Source: Symsagittifera roscoffensis (lineage: Eukaryota; Xenacoelomorpha; Acoela; Convolutidae). From it: a stretch of DNA of 60,000 nucleotides. How positions within the stretch are numbered: position 1 is the first letter of the stretch; the number at the start of each line of letters is the position of its first letter. The stretch is from the NCBI RefSeq assembly GCF_963678635.1, contig NC_087064.1:53030684-53090683 (forward strand), in the 5' to 3' direction. This document shows positions 41,611 through 53,689 of the stretch, one piece after another. The notes under the pieces are model-generated. The model had not been told where the DNA came from. It worked only from the letters and a program-made list of their open reading frames with translations, and made no database searches. Both the position numbers and the translations under genes were made by a program.

Positions 41611-44600
41611 TATTTTAATACGTTTGACTTCGTGCGTGAATTCTTGATTGATGAAAAAGTATAAAATCCTTAATGCGCTAATTATTTCTGTAAACTGTCT
41701 CTTCTCTTCAGTTGAGTGTTTTTACAAAATGATTGGTTGAAGAATGTTTTATTGCTGTTGCCCTGCAGTAATCGTGTAGCTTATTCGAGTTTGAATTAAT
41801 CTCTAAATTATGAATTTAAAAACTCATAAATAGCTTCAATTGACGGTGGAATTTTTGGCAGTAATTTATATGCAGAAACCAGAAGAGAAATCTGTGATTT
41901 ATATGAATCAACAAAAGACTGTCATCAAGCATTAAAATGAATTTATGACATTGTCTGACGTTTGATGAGTACTTCATCAGTTAGGTCGATCTACTTTCCG
42001 TATCTGATCCATGTCTTCTTTTGTTCTCTTTTCTCTTTGTTAGAAAATAGTGTTTCTGCTGTTGGATAGTTGGCTGCTACTGGTAGTGTGCTAACGGTTA
42101 GAGGAGACTGCCTGTAACAAGTGAAGCGTCAATATATGAGAAAAATTGCCGAGGGCTTTGAATGTTTTTGCGGTTTCGATGGGAAAAATTGGTTTTCGAT
42201 GCAGCTCTAAAATGATAAATTGATCTTTGTTGTTTGCCCTCCAAAAAACGGTTTTTTGATTACATTTATATTAAATGTAAAAACGAATTTCAACGCCTTT
42301 TGCAAAATAATTTCAACAAAAAAAGGAAGGTATCAAAATTTTGTGGTTTTTATAAATTCGTTAACTTACTTTGTGTAGGTCCACCATCTTGCCAATTGCA
42401 GTGTATTCATCATCCTAGACACTTCTTCAGTAGAAGGAGCTTTGCCAAGTCTCGGATAAGTGTAATCTGATCTAATCTGAGAAGCACACAGACATAAAAA
42501 CAGGATCAAAAAGGGACAAAACGATGTTATTGAATGCATTTCTGTTTCAGGTGTTGTGACAAAAAAAGATTACTATGAATTACACAAAATTGAGACGACC
42601 GCGGGGCGATATTGAAAATATAATTCAATTTGCACCGGGTCCACAGGGAAAATGTTGATGAGATTTTATGCGTACGTCAGAGTCAAAACGCAAGATTTAT
42701 GTCAAAATAATTATTTATTAGCCGTTTGATAAGGACACAAGGATGACTTCAATTTTTAAAGGAACTTGACAAGTCTAATTGAATGTGAGAAAGTACTTGA
42801 TTGATGATTTGTAGGTTAGAGATTGCTCCTATAATATAGCAACGTTTATGAAGACAGGTGCATTTCATAAGAAGTCATTGAAACGTTCTCGAAAAGCTGT
42901 GATGTCCATTTAACAAAATTTAATAGATAGATTATTGAACTATTGACCAATATAATAATAACTAACCAAAATGGTTGAACGAAAATTTTTTAAATGATGA
43001 TTAAAGCTAATTTTAAAGTCTTTCGTATCTACTCGAAGTCATGCAGGTTTTTAATATTTAAATTTAAATTACATGAAATCTCGCAAAACACTTCATTAAA
43101 ATGGAAAAAAAATCATTTTAAGCACTACAATAAAATGAAAATAACAAAGGTAAAATGAAAATAATTGAAGAAAAAAATGAAAATGGAAAAAAAAACTAGG
43201 AACCACAAAATTTTTGGTATTCATAGTTTTTTTCGATTTTCTTTTTTTTCTTCAATTGTTTTTACCCTTGCGATTATACTTACTGTCGCATATTGCAATA
43301 TATATCTCAATATATCCTAATGCGGTTTTGTGTTTCAGTACGGATGGGTCGTGAAAACTTTTAAAACTTGATGAATTTTTTTTAACAACAGTTTTGGTTT
43401 TCGGTTCAACAGGGTTGGACCTAAAATTGTTGCCGCTCGGCAAAGGATTTCCAAAGTTTTTTAAGGCTGTTTATGAATATCATCCGATACAAACGTGAAG
43501 TAGTTTTTTCGAAGTCTACAAGTTGGTTTTTCAAGTAATTTTTACAACTTAATTTTTCAGATTTTTTTAAAATTCACTATCTTGTAGAGCAATGTTTTTT
43601 TGTATCGCAAGTGCTGCGAAGCTCCGCTTCACTTCTGTGTATATAGTCTGTTATTAATCAAATTTTTTAATCAAGAAAAAGGTCGTGAACTTGTTCACGC
43701 TTTTTGATTTTGGGCTGAATTTCAGTTTTTTTTTTTTGGTTTTTCTTAGTACCATTGAAATTCATCAAGCTCAGTCATTAAATTCATTTACAAGGCAGAT
43801 TGAACTCGCAGCTATGTCGTGAAACATTGTGAATTGTTTTAAGCGAAAGTAGATTTCGATTTTCAGAATTCACATCGATACAAAAAATACATTGATTCAG
43901 CTTTCTCGAATAAATTAAAATTTATGATCAATACTTTTAAGTTAATGAAAAAGTGTTGATCATAAAAGATTCTTGAATTCAGATGTTTTTTTTTCGGTTT
44001 TATTGGACTCATTAACTCTTGCCCATCTGTCCTTTTGCTAACTTTCATATTCAAATTGTAGAAAATGAATTGTAATTGCTTAATTTGATTTTGTCAATAA
44101 AAATTCGAAGTAAATAGTAGTAATTAAAATAGTGATCAGAGGTGTAAGAAATGAACAAAGATGTCAAGTTGGAAAAAAGTTACAGAAAGTTGTTAAAGCT
44201 GTTTTTCATGAAGAAAGTAAAAGTGACGAATTGATTTATACAATATTTGAACAATGATTATGCAATTTTTTCCAACCTTGATAGCAATTCGTCTCTCTTT
44301 TTTGTTCTAAAGGGAATTTTTGCTCCGGCTTTTTCACGAAGTGGGAAGGAACTATGTTGTAAGGTGTTTTTTTTTCAAAGCATTTTGACTACCTCAAAGC
44401 CATCTCATAGGTTGTTAAGTCGGTAATGATATTAAAGCCCTTTCAGTCGTGATTCGCGTTCCAAATGCTTAAAAATGGTCTCAGTTTTGGGAAAATGCTT
44501 GTCTGAATATTTTCGGTTTTCAGACTAATTTAGGCAGCCCACCGCCAAATTTGTTTCTTCTACAATTTTAAGGTTATTTTAGCTTCTTTTACCGCTCATT

Positions 44601-44766
44601 CCTGAATTTTTTCATCAAATTAAATTGCCGTGTAAAAAGAAAATTGGAAAAGTTTCTTCTGTTGTCATACAGGATTTCTTTGTTTTGAATTTTTTTCTTA
44701 GTTCAGTGTGGCCGAAACATCAGTGTGGGATGCTTGCTTATCAACTAGAAATACTTGTTTCTTTAG
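41611..44766. other. Rest of intron 3, no gene seen
   Basis: AT-rich intron DNA with diverged pieces of the dispersed repeats (for example GCTGCGAAGCTCCGCTTCACTTCTGTG near 43613). Short ORFs on both strands show no domain or splice support. Confidence 0.5.
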
Positions 44767-45044
44767 GTTTTTGAGTACGCAAACCTGGGATCTCTGGACA
44801 CGTACCTTCGCAACAAGAAACCAAAACTAACTGTACAAATGCTCTGGATGTTTTGCCAGCAAATTCTTCTCGGTCTCGCTTTCCTGCACGAGAGAAGACT
44901 ACTGCACAGAGACATAGCGGCCAGGAATATCCTCGTGTTCGATTCGGAGTTGGTAAAGTTGGCCGACTTCGGACTGAGCAAATTTCTTCCTGACGAGTCG
45001 TATGATTCGTACACTGCAGAGTCGGCTGTCATGCCTGTTGCATG
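44767..45044 (+). CDS. TNK2-like: ACK-like kinase exon 4 (catalytic and activation loops)
   Basis: Acceptor TTTCTTTAG at 44766; donor CATG|GTAAGG. 278 bases, phase 0 in, phase 2 out. It encodes the hinge and helix D (FEYANLGSLDTYL), the catalytic loop HRDIAARN, DFGLSKFLP, an activation segment with two tyrosines (SYDSYTAES) and MPVAW. The AARN form of the loop marks a tyrosine kinase. In ACK1 the matching segments are HRDLAARN, DFGLMRALP and VPFAW. All catalytic residues are intact in this exon. Confidence 0.9.
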
Positions 45045-45637
45045 GTAAGGATAACGTCTATTGCCTGACAACTTTTCTTCGTGGGAGCTTGTTTTGTTCG
45101 AGTTAGTGTTTCGTAAATTTATGGATTTGTTGCTATAAGAATAATAAATGCGGTGTGCGATTCGCAGATGAAATCTCGAGGGCTATCCAGCCTTTTTTAT
45201 GATATGCCTTACTCTTATTTCTTACATTTGAGACTTAATTATTATCTTGAGCGATGCTCATTTTTGCGATTCTTGGCCATTTTTCGACCGACTAAAACTT
45301 TCGCATGGTACCTCTATTGCAGTTTGCTCTATTTTAGTTTGCGAGCAGGCTTGTGATTATGAATTACTCAAATAAACGGAAATCAAGATGGGAAGAATAT
45401 GTGCTAATAGCATAGTAAATGGACATTGTTGTTTCTCATTAAAAATGATTTAAGATATAACCAGTTTTAACGTAATCTTTCAAAAAGTTTCAGAAATGAG
45501 TTTAATTTTTACAAGAAAGATTTTTGGTTCAAGGAAAGGTCGTTAATGGATGGCTTTTCACATTTTGTCGGGACGATTTTCTAAGTTTTCGTATGGAATT
45601 TGCTGCTCCTTGTTGTATAAAATCTCCTGTATTAAAG

Positions 45638-45765
45638 GTCTGCGCCCGAATCTCTGAAATACAAGAGGTACAGTGCAGCCAGTGACATCTACATGTTCGG
45701 TGTGACCTGTTGGGAGATATTTTCCTTCGCAGATCACCCCAGGCCCAGACTGACGGCCAACGAGG
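45638..45765 (+). CDS. TNK2-like: ACK-like kinase exon 5, carrying a 1-base frameshift
   Basis: The acceptor ATTAAAG at 45637 completes the Trp codon. The first part reads SAPESLKYKRYSAASDIYMFG then VTCWEIF (APE motif, helix F), in frame with exon 4. The second part reads SFADHPRPRLTANE only after a shift of one base, and that frame is the one continued by exon 6. The shift falls at a run of five T (45719-45723): a family-like reading would have one base fewer. No other GT or AG nearby repairs the phase. It is either a real lesion in the kinase C-lobe or a homopolymer error. Confidence 0.7.
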
Positions 45766-47961
45766 TATGGTATCATTGCTTATGATTTTTCATTGGCTTT
45801 TGCTTGAAACGTTAGTCACGGGACATCGAAATTGCAACTTTTAGTTTGGAAGCGACGAAATGAACGAAAATTTTTTCACTTTTCTGCCTTTTTCTCTGCA
45901 ACTCCACGGTTCCACGGTTGCAATTTTGACATATGATAAATGAAACTGATAATTAGAGTATAGTCGGATAGAAATTTGTAAACATTTTTTTTCAAAACGT
46001 CGTTCGGTCATTTAATTAGAGGGCGGCAGATAAGTTGTTCTTGATTCCAAAAATCCCCGAAAACAGCGAAAGCAGTTGGAAATTTTGATGAGCATTCTGG
46101 ATAGCCAGGCTTCTAAGATAGATCCTAATTTAGGATTTTGCTTATATAAAAAGCAATTCATTAAACAACTCAGTTACGAAATAAAAATTCACTCCGAATT
46201 TGGCAGTTTACTGTAATAATACTGAATTTTCAGTCAACTTCCGTCTAAGAGCTTATCAAAGTTTTTAGGTTTTTTTCAGTGAAATTTCATTTGAGGGCCT
46301 AGTTTAGATGCTTAGTTTTCGAACAAATGCTTCAAGTTCAAAATTTCAAACCGTTTTGCTGTTTACGGGGATTTTTCGGCATTAAGAACCCCTCTTTGAA
46401 GCCCTCTAATAAAATGACCAAACGATGCTTTGAAAACAAATTTAAGCCGTTTTTTTAATACCTATATTCTAATTAACAGTTTTTTTTAAAATTATATTTA
46501 CACTAGCGAGCCTGCGCGAGAAGTTTATTAATACTTCTTAGAAATCTTCTTTTTTCTAACCTAATTCGTAATAAAAAGTGTTTACAATGTGGTTTTTTTT
46601 GCTATAATCACAATCTGTTGCATTGGACATTTCATAGCATCTGTTCTCTGCTTTATTTGTGGCTAGTGTTTGTTATTTGTTAAGCGTCCGTGGCTGAGTG
46701 GTTAGTGCGAGAGACCTCTAGTCTCTAGATTGCAGGTTGAATCCGAGACGTAGCCGAATTTTTCTTTATTAGAGGCTTATTTCTACTTTCTTATCGCACT
46801 TGATAGAATTTCTTTTTGTCATGGTCGCCCTTTGCGCAGCTTGGCCTCTGTGTTCAAATTTTCAAGCGTAAAATTCTAGTTGTTGTAGGGACAGCCTCAG
46901 AAATGGAAAATTTTTTCTTGATTCAAACCATTATTAGTCTTCGATGGAGTCTAATGACCGTGGTCAGCTGAAGCCCCTGATCAATTTGTTTTGGCGATGA
47001 GACAATTTGTCGAGAGCGACAACTGGTTTTATTTAGAAAAAGCGACGTTTCGAAGAGTGCAGCACTTGTTAGAAGCGACAGACAATTCAAAACAAGGCTC
47101 CGCTGTGATTAAATTCGGTACGAGAGGAATAAAGCGCGTGAATAAATTTGTGCTGCTCAATCTAATGTAACGAATGGTTGCATGATCGTAATTATTTCCT
47201 GGTGCTATTTGTCGCTTTTGAAAAAATGAAAAAGTCTAAATTTTCTTTTTCGACGAGTTGTCGCCTCATGCTTTAGTTTGCCACATTGACTATTGCTTTT
47301 TTAATCATTCATAAAAACTTTATTATTAAAGCTAGAAACGTGAATCTTTAAATGGGGATTCGCAATCATACTATGTGAAGATCTTTAGCTAAAGATTCAC
47401 AAAACCAACACACTTTACACTGTTTGCTGTTTACTAGCAGCAGCTGGAATTTCGTTTTTAAGAGTCGATACTCGTAGTTCAGACTCTTATATAGGTCAGG
47501 ATGATTTTTTTATTTTTTTTTTCAGGAAAGTCTTAAAGTTTGTCCAGGCTCAAATTTACTTTTTCGCGGTTTGATTTTTGATTTCTCTTTAAGTTCAGTT
47601 CATTCCCTGTGTTAAAAGGAAGGTAAAAATTTTTTATCGAACAGTAAAAGTTTTGATGTCACGTAAAACGTGATCGACTCCTTGTTTCGAAAGGGGAATT
47701 TAGTTTTCAGATTTCCCAACTGAATATAAACTTTAATGATCCAGTTTTCTCAAATTGGGTCAACTTTATCTTTTTATCATAACTGTTACGAGTGCGAATC
47801 GTAAATTGTTCTTGAAATTCAAAGAGCCTTAAGGCCATAGATTTTTCATTTTGAAGTTCTAATGTTGAAATTTGTAAAAAAAAAAAAAAAAAAAAACTTT
47901 TTTTTTTCTGTTGACTTCGTTCATTGACTTTTTCCAATTGTCTGTTGGCTATGTTGTTTAG
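45766..47961. other. Intron 5 with dispersed repeats
   Basis: It holds a tRNA-like SINE head (46684-46750), its AT-rich body with the GCGCAGCTTGGCCTCTGTG end motif near 46836, a ~320-bp family unit near 47615, and a poly(A) run (about 47877-47897). No coding exon seen. Confidence 0.6.
46684..46750 (+). repeat. tRNA-like head of a SINE or tRNA pseudogene
   Basis: TGGCTGAGTGG is a perfect A-box, and GGTTGAATCC resembles the B-box with one base missing. AGAGA/TCTCT makes an anticodon stem with a loop that would read TCT, but base 33 is C instead of T and the acceptor stem pairs poorly. It is therefore a tRNA-derived repeat rather than a working tRNA. Confidence 0.55.
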
Positions 47962-48200
47962 ATGCTGGTTAAACTGGAAAATGGCGAAGTTTTACCACAG
48001 CACGACTTCTGTCCCGACAACATCTACAACCTCGTGCTCTCCTGCTGCTCGTTTGCTGCTGCCGAAAGACCAGACACACATACCCTGGTCGTACAGTGGG
48101 GAAACCACAGACCGAAGATGCTCACGGCTATCAAAGGGTGCTCAAATGCGGGCAAGTTACACTTCGAGAAAGGAGACCAGATATTTGTGCTATCAGAACC
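47962..48200 (+). CDS. TNK2-like: ACK-like kinase exon 6 (kinase C-lobe end and start of SH3)
   Basis: Acceptor TTGTTTAG at 47961; donor ACC|GTAAGT. 239 bases, phase 0 in, phase 2 out. EMLVKLENGEVLPQ..FCPDNIYNLVLSCC.....ERPD matches the ACK1 segment with '[23 protein letters not shown]....EDRPTF', including the conserved Arg of the C-lobe. It ends with GKLHFEKGDQIFVLSEP, the first strands of an SH3 domain. Confidence 0.85.
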
Positions 48201-48792
48201 GTAAGTCAGCCACAACTGCTTTGTTTGAAGACAACAAGGGAGCTGGAAGTTTTTTCTGGTTGAGTTGAATCGGTATCTATTTTCTGGTGCGGGTATAGCC
48301 TCGTGTTAGATGATCAGTTCATTTTTCTCCAAAACATACCCCTTGTTTTAGGGCAAATTCTTGTTCAATTTTCATGCTCTTATTACACAGCACATGATCT
48401 AGCTTTATAGAACGCCTTTTTGTATTTCCCAGCGTAGTGACTTTCCTCTAGAAATCTGAGTTTGAACACCGTATTACCGATGTTTTTGTTTTTTGCTTTT
48501 GTGCATTTTTCTTTTGTTGAGAGTCGATGACCTTACTTATATAGGTCGTGATGATTTTTTTCATTTGTTTTTTTTTTGCAGGAAAATGAAAAAATTGTTT
48601 CGTGAATTTCAAAGAGCTTTAAGGGCATGTATTTTTTCTTTCAAGTCAGTATTTGTTTCCGTTCTTTTGCATTCATTGACTTTTTTCAACTGTCTGTTAG
48701 CTTTGTTTTAAGGATATGGGAGTTGTAAAGCCGCTAAAATGTAATAATGGAGATGTTAGATTTATTTATGGCTGTGGAGATTTATTTTGCAG

Positions 48793-49200
48793 CCTTGACA
48801 CTGACGCGGGTCAAATCATGAAGGGACAAAACAAACGAACTTTTGGCGTAGGCTACTTCCCCTTCTCCCTAGTTCAATCAGACCACAACAATCACAAATC
48901 CATCATTGGATCATCAAAATCGAAACAAACATCCAAATCTACCTCGGCTGCAGCAGTTGCTTCATCTTCAGCTACCAGTTCAGCCCAACCCTCTCCCCAT
49001 CTTAGTAATCAGAGGGCAGCGAAACAGTCAGCAGTGCCCAATGTCGGTACGGCTGCCGCTTTGGCTGCGAAGTCTGTTCTTGTGCATGTGACGCAACCGC
49101 CGATAGTGGCAGATGAGTGTTCTGCGTGGGACTCTGATCTGTATGAGACTTCGAGAGCTGAAACTGCTTATACGACAATCAATAATAATAGCAACAATGA
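48793..49200 (+). CDS. TNK2-like: ACK-like kinase exon 7 (end of SH3 and Ser-rich linker)
   Basis: I place the start at the acceptor TTTATTTTGCAG (48792), because it completes the proline codon in phase and continues the SH3: LDTDAGQIMKGQNKRTFGVGYFPFSLV, compare '[20 protein letters not shown]' in ACK1. The open frame reaches back to 48716, but using that ATG breaks the phase. The usual SH3 Trp pair before KGQN is absent (QIM). A Ser/Ala-rich linker and a Tyr-containing acidic stretch follow. Donor A|GTAAGG at 49201. Confidence 0.8.
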
Positions 49201-52200
49201 GTAAGGCAGTTCAGGTTTACTAGATGGGGGGTATTAAATGAAGCTTTTTTCAAAGCTTTTTTGTCAGTTAGGTACCAATTTATTTATTTTTACGCTTGCG
49301 ATTAGCGTGATCAAATCGGAACTTTTTTTTTCCAGTAAACTGATCACTGAAGCACTTGATAGCTTGTTTCATAATCAATTTAAGTTCTGGGTCTGATATC
49401 CTGAAGAGAACGTCCATACCTGGTACTCCAAAGATCGAGGGTTAGAATCCGGTCAGATCAGGACCTGTTTTTTGATAACTGATCAGGATTCTTTTGTTGT
49501 TTAAAAAAGAATAATATCGGAATTTAGTTTGTCTGCCTATATTGGGCGTCTTAGTTGCCACAGCATGTAAGGCGGTAGGTAATTGAGATATATCATTCTC
49601 ATCCTATTTAAACAAAACATTGAATGGATCCTTATTTTATTACACGTACTCAGCGTAGTGTTCTAATGCGATATAACTTTTTTCAACCAAAAAATAAAAG
49701 TAGCAAAAAAGCAGGGTAGCATTAAAATCTGATGTATATCCTCAATTGATTTAAATCCGAGTTTTATTGTTTTTTTTTTATTTTTTTGGAAATTTTTTTT
49801 TAAGTATCAATTTTTTTCAATTGAAATTACTGATTCAGCACCCGAAAGCAGAATACAAGTTGGGTCTTTTAGGTTATACTCCCCTAAATTATGAAAAAAT
49901 GAAATGAAATTTTTTATTATATAATTGGGACATTGTTACTAGGAAATGTAGTGGTAATTATTATGTGACTGGGACAACTGTATTATTATGGGACTGGTAA
50001 AAACAAATCATTTTTACTTAATTGAGCCTCAAACTTGACTTTTTTCTCCAATTTTCTGGGCATGAATTTCATTAAAAGGGTGCTAAATGCGTATTTAATT
50101 GTCGTTAAGTTCGCTTTTTTTGCCATTTTCTAGCTTAATTCCTACGATATAGCGTATTCCTACTCGTCAGTAAGCAGACAAATACTGTATTAACCAATCA
50201 AAATTGAGACAAGGAAGAAATTAATAAGTAATAATTATTTATCTCGAAAGTTTGCTTTCTCATCTCGATTCTGATTGGTTAACACAGTATTTGTCTGCTT
50301 ACTGACGAGTAGGAATACGCGGTTGTTTAAATACAGACCGCACTCCTCATTGTATATACTGCACAGCTGCTATATTTGTTTACCGCGACAGAATGATGCA
50401 ATAAACTTGCGCAGTTGATTTTTTTGACTTTTATTCTTTGATTAAAATCATTGGTTTAAATCAGGGTGATTTTAGTCAAGCAACACTGCAAAAAAGTGCT
50501 AATTTTGGCGTCATGTTTAAAAAAAGCTTAAAAGAGCTGCTTTAGGTGGCCTTTTTGAATCATGAGTCTGCATTGGCACTATAATACCATATGCCTTGAC
50601 ATTTGATTTATTACAACACTTGATGTTTTTTTAGTTGATTAATTAATGCGAGAAAAGATTAATTTTTGAAAACTTTATAATTTATAAAAAATTTTGCATA
50701 ATCTAAAGAAAATTTGGCTTACATAATTTATAGAAAATTTGGTTTTACACTTTCCAATTTGTTGCATGCAAAATAGTTAGTGCGTCCGCCTTTAGTTTTT
50801 ACATTTCAAAATTATAACCTAAAAATATGCTATTTCTGCATTTTAAAGCCAAGTCGTTTGCATTTTTTCACTTGTGCTTGCGAAGCTGCAGCTTCGCCTG
50901 TCTATTTTTTGAAATAATGTTTTTGGTTCGCGTGCTAATATAACAAAAAATATAACTGTTTAGCTACCTATTCGCAAATTGTTCCTTTGACTGATTCGAG
51001 TTAATTAAATTAGCTCTGCTTTGTGTCAAATACCATAAAACATCTAGTGTCAAGGTTATTTTGATTTTTTAAAATTGTCTGAGTTGGCTTGTGAGAGTAT
51101 TGGTGCCTACTGCTATAACTGAGATCAAGTAAAGACCTAAGTAATAAAAAAATTAAAAAAACAAAATAACACTGACTGTTTTCAAAATGATAGTTTTTGT
51201 GGTACTTTTTGTGCCTCTTTGAAGATTTCTACACTGAATTTAAAAAATGTAAAAAAAATTAACCTGCGAGGATTTCTCTTTAAAATTATGTGTTAAATAT
51301 TGCAATTTGTGAAACTGTTGGTCTGAATTAGGCTCGCTTTAATTCACTTATCTATGATGCTCAACGCAATTTGTTTTATCTCGTCAAAAAAAATCTCAAT
51401 CTGAACCGTTCAAATAATCATTCACATTTGAGTTGATCGAATCTGATTGGTTTTGATATTTATTCAATAGACTCGATCTGTTTTTATCAATACTTTTAAT
51501 TCGAGGCCTTTTTCTGTGTGTTCTTGCTTTGTTATTTTGCCGTTTTTTAAGTTGGTTTTACCGTTTTTTGTGGAGTGCAAGCGTGATTTCTGTGAAATAA
51601 AATTTGATACGGGGTGGCTGACAAAAAGTCACGTCACAAAGAGATTGCTCTTCTTTGTTATAATAGTTGGAAAGTTAAGCGTGTGTATTGCTTTTTCTTT
51701 GTTTCCTTATTGCTGTTTTTTCTAGATTTGGATCATCAATTCTTTTTTTATAGAGCGTTAACTGCGTACAAAAAAAAAACGATTGAACCTGAAGGCGGAA
51801 TTGACTAATCGATACAATTGAACATGCTCAGTATAATTTACCAGAATTTTTCAATTTATTACAGGTGCGAACGCAATTGTAATCGGGAACTTTTTCCCGT
51901 AAATTTTTTTTGTTTTTTTTATCGATCCTTAGCAACTTGCAAGCCGCTATCCACATGGCGTGGAGGTAATGCGCTTTGAGTCGGGGCCGTACCCTGTCTC
52001 TAAAATTGAATCTTTTCCTGGAAAGGTTGGGTATTCAGACTTTTTGTTGTCGGCTTATGTTTGGCGGCTAAGTTACTACACCGTGGAATTTTTTTGAGCT
52101 GTAAACAGTAAGCAGTTTTCATTTCAGAATCAAGTGTCGTTGATTGAATCCTGTAATTTGTTTGTAAATTTTCTACCCCTGACTTGTATATTTTTCTTCG

Positions 52201-53689
52201 TTTTTTGTTTTTGTTTTCCCCAAAAAGTTTCATTCGGCCTAAATGATTTTGGAGCTTGTGTTTTGTCGTTTTAGTTTTTTTTCATCAGTTTAGGGGTAAT
52301 CAAAGATTATTAAGAGTCGATGATCGTAGTTAAGACTCATATATAAGTCGCCATAATTTTTTTGCAATTTTTTTCAGGAAAAGTCTTAAATTTGTTAAGG
52401 CTCAATTTTATTTTTTCGAGGTTTGACTTGTTTTCTTGTAAAGTTCAGTTCAATTCCTTTGTTGAAAGGAAGGCAAACTCCTTTATCGAACAGCAAAATT
52501 ATTAAGGTCTGTAGTTTTGAAAGTGGAATGTAATTCACAAATGTCCCAGCGAATTTTAAAACTCATCCATCAATCCAGTGTTTTCTAGCAAAAAAGCCAA
52601 TCATAAATTGTTCTTGAAAATTGAAGGGCTTTAAGGCAATCTGTTTTCTTTGAAATTCGAAACGATATTTTCTTCAAAAAATAAGTCAGTTTTTATTCTG
52701 TTACTTGAGACATTGACTCTATTCCAAATGAATATTGGCTCTATACTTTGTTAATTTTTAAATAAATCGAGTCGGTCGTATAAAAGTTAAATTCAAACAG
52801 TTTTATTGGTTATTTTTACAACAATTTTTCTTGGCTTTTTTTGGCTTTTTGATCATTGGGAGTCTAACCAAGGCGTGCTGTCGGTTAAGTGTACGCATGG
52901 AAACTAAGAAAAGCTTGTTTAATGCTAGTCGCTGTGTTTCTGGTTTGTTTTTCTGAAATTGAACTTAAAACTATTTGGAAAAAAATATTGATTTTTACCA
53001 AGATTTTTTACGACTTAGTTATTTTCATTTATGTTCGGTAACTTGTTTTGCCACGTTTTGGTTGTATCAAAAGTGATGTGAAGCTCCCTTTCGCCTCTGT
53101 GTACTTGTAGTTTTTGTTCCATTTCAAGGAGTTCAAATTGAGGCAGCAAATAAAAGAATTCTTAGCATGTAGATTTTCTGGGAACATGAAATAAGCTCGA
53201 CCAGTGCAGGTCAAATACTTCGAAGTTATGGTTATGCTCTTTCAGCCGTGAGTCTAGCTGTAATGCAAATTTCTGGAACGTTTTCAAGTGTCAATGAAGG
53301 CAGTGAAGACCTAAGTAAGTCGTGGTTTTGTTCTCTGGAACCTCATAAAATTTGTTAATGCTCACATGAGTTTTGCTTTTTTATTCGGAGGAAGGCAAAC
53401 GTCACTGTCGAGCAGCAGTAGTGTGAAGGTCACGAAAAATTTGAACCAGTTTTTGGTCCGAAAGTGGGTTCTCCTGATTAGATTTCCAGCTCTATATGTA
53501 AATTTTTTCTTAAAACTAGTTAATTTTTCTGTTTTCGTTCATCGTATCTGTTCAAACTGTCTGTTGACCATGTTTTCATTGTCAAAAAAAATTCATTATC
53601 ACGATTTTTTGACTAGCCGTTTTAGAGCGATGAGTGGATAATGAATCAATAAGTAATTACGGTTGTAGAGCCGTTTTGTAATATCTAGG
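49201..53689. other. First part of intron 7
   Basis: AT-rich. It contains related dispersed-repeat pieces (ACACGTACTCAGCGTAGTG near 49638; GCGAAGCTGCAGCTTCGCCTG near 50880), a 169-bp palindromic element (50152-50320), ~320-bp family units near 52465 and 53390, and a weak tRNA-like segment near 49400-49460. ORFs at 51516-51808 have no support. Confidence 0.5.
50152..50320. mobile_element. 169-bp palindromic MITE-like element
   Basis: GCGTATTCCTACTCGTCAG at the left end and its reverse complement at the right end, with about 60 bp of pairing and few mismatches, around a ~45-base AT-rich centre. It has no coding capacity. Confidence 0.75.

Noticed and set aside
46684-46750. Functional tRNA-Arg gene
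   Set aside because: Poor acceptor stem, C at position 33 and a shortened B-box; better seen as a SINE head.
48716-48792. Using the ATG at 48716 or the AG at 48712 as start of exon 7
   Set aside because: Either breaks the splice phase and inserts non-SH3 sequence; the acceptor at 48792 fits both phase and homology.
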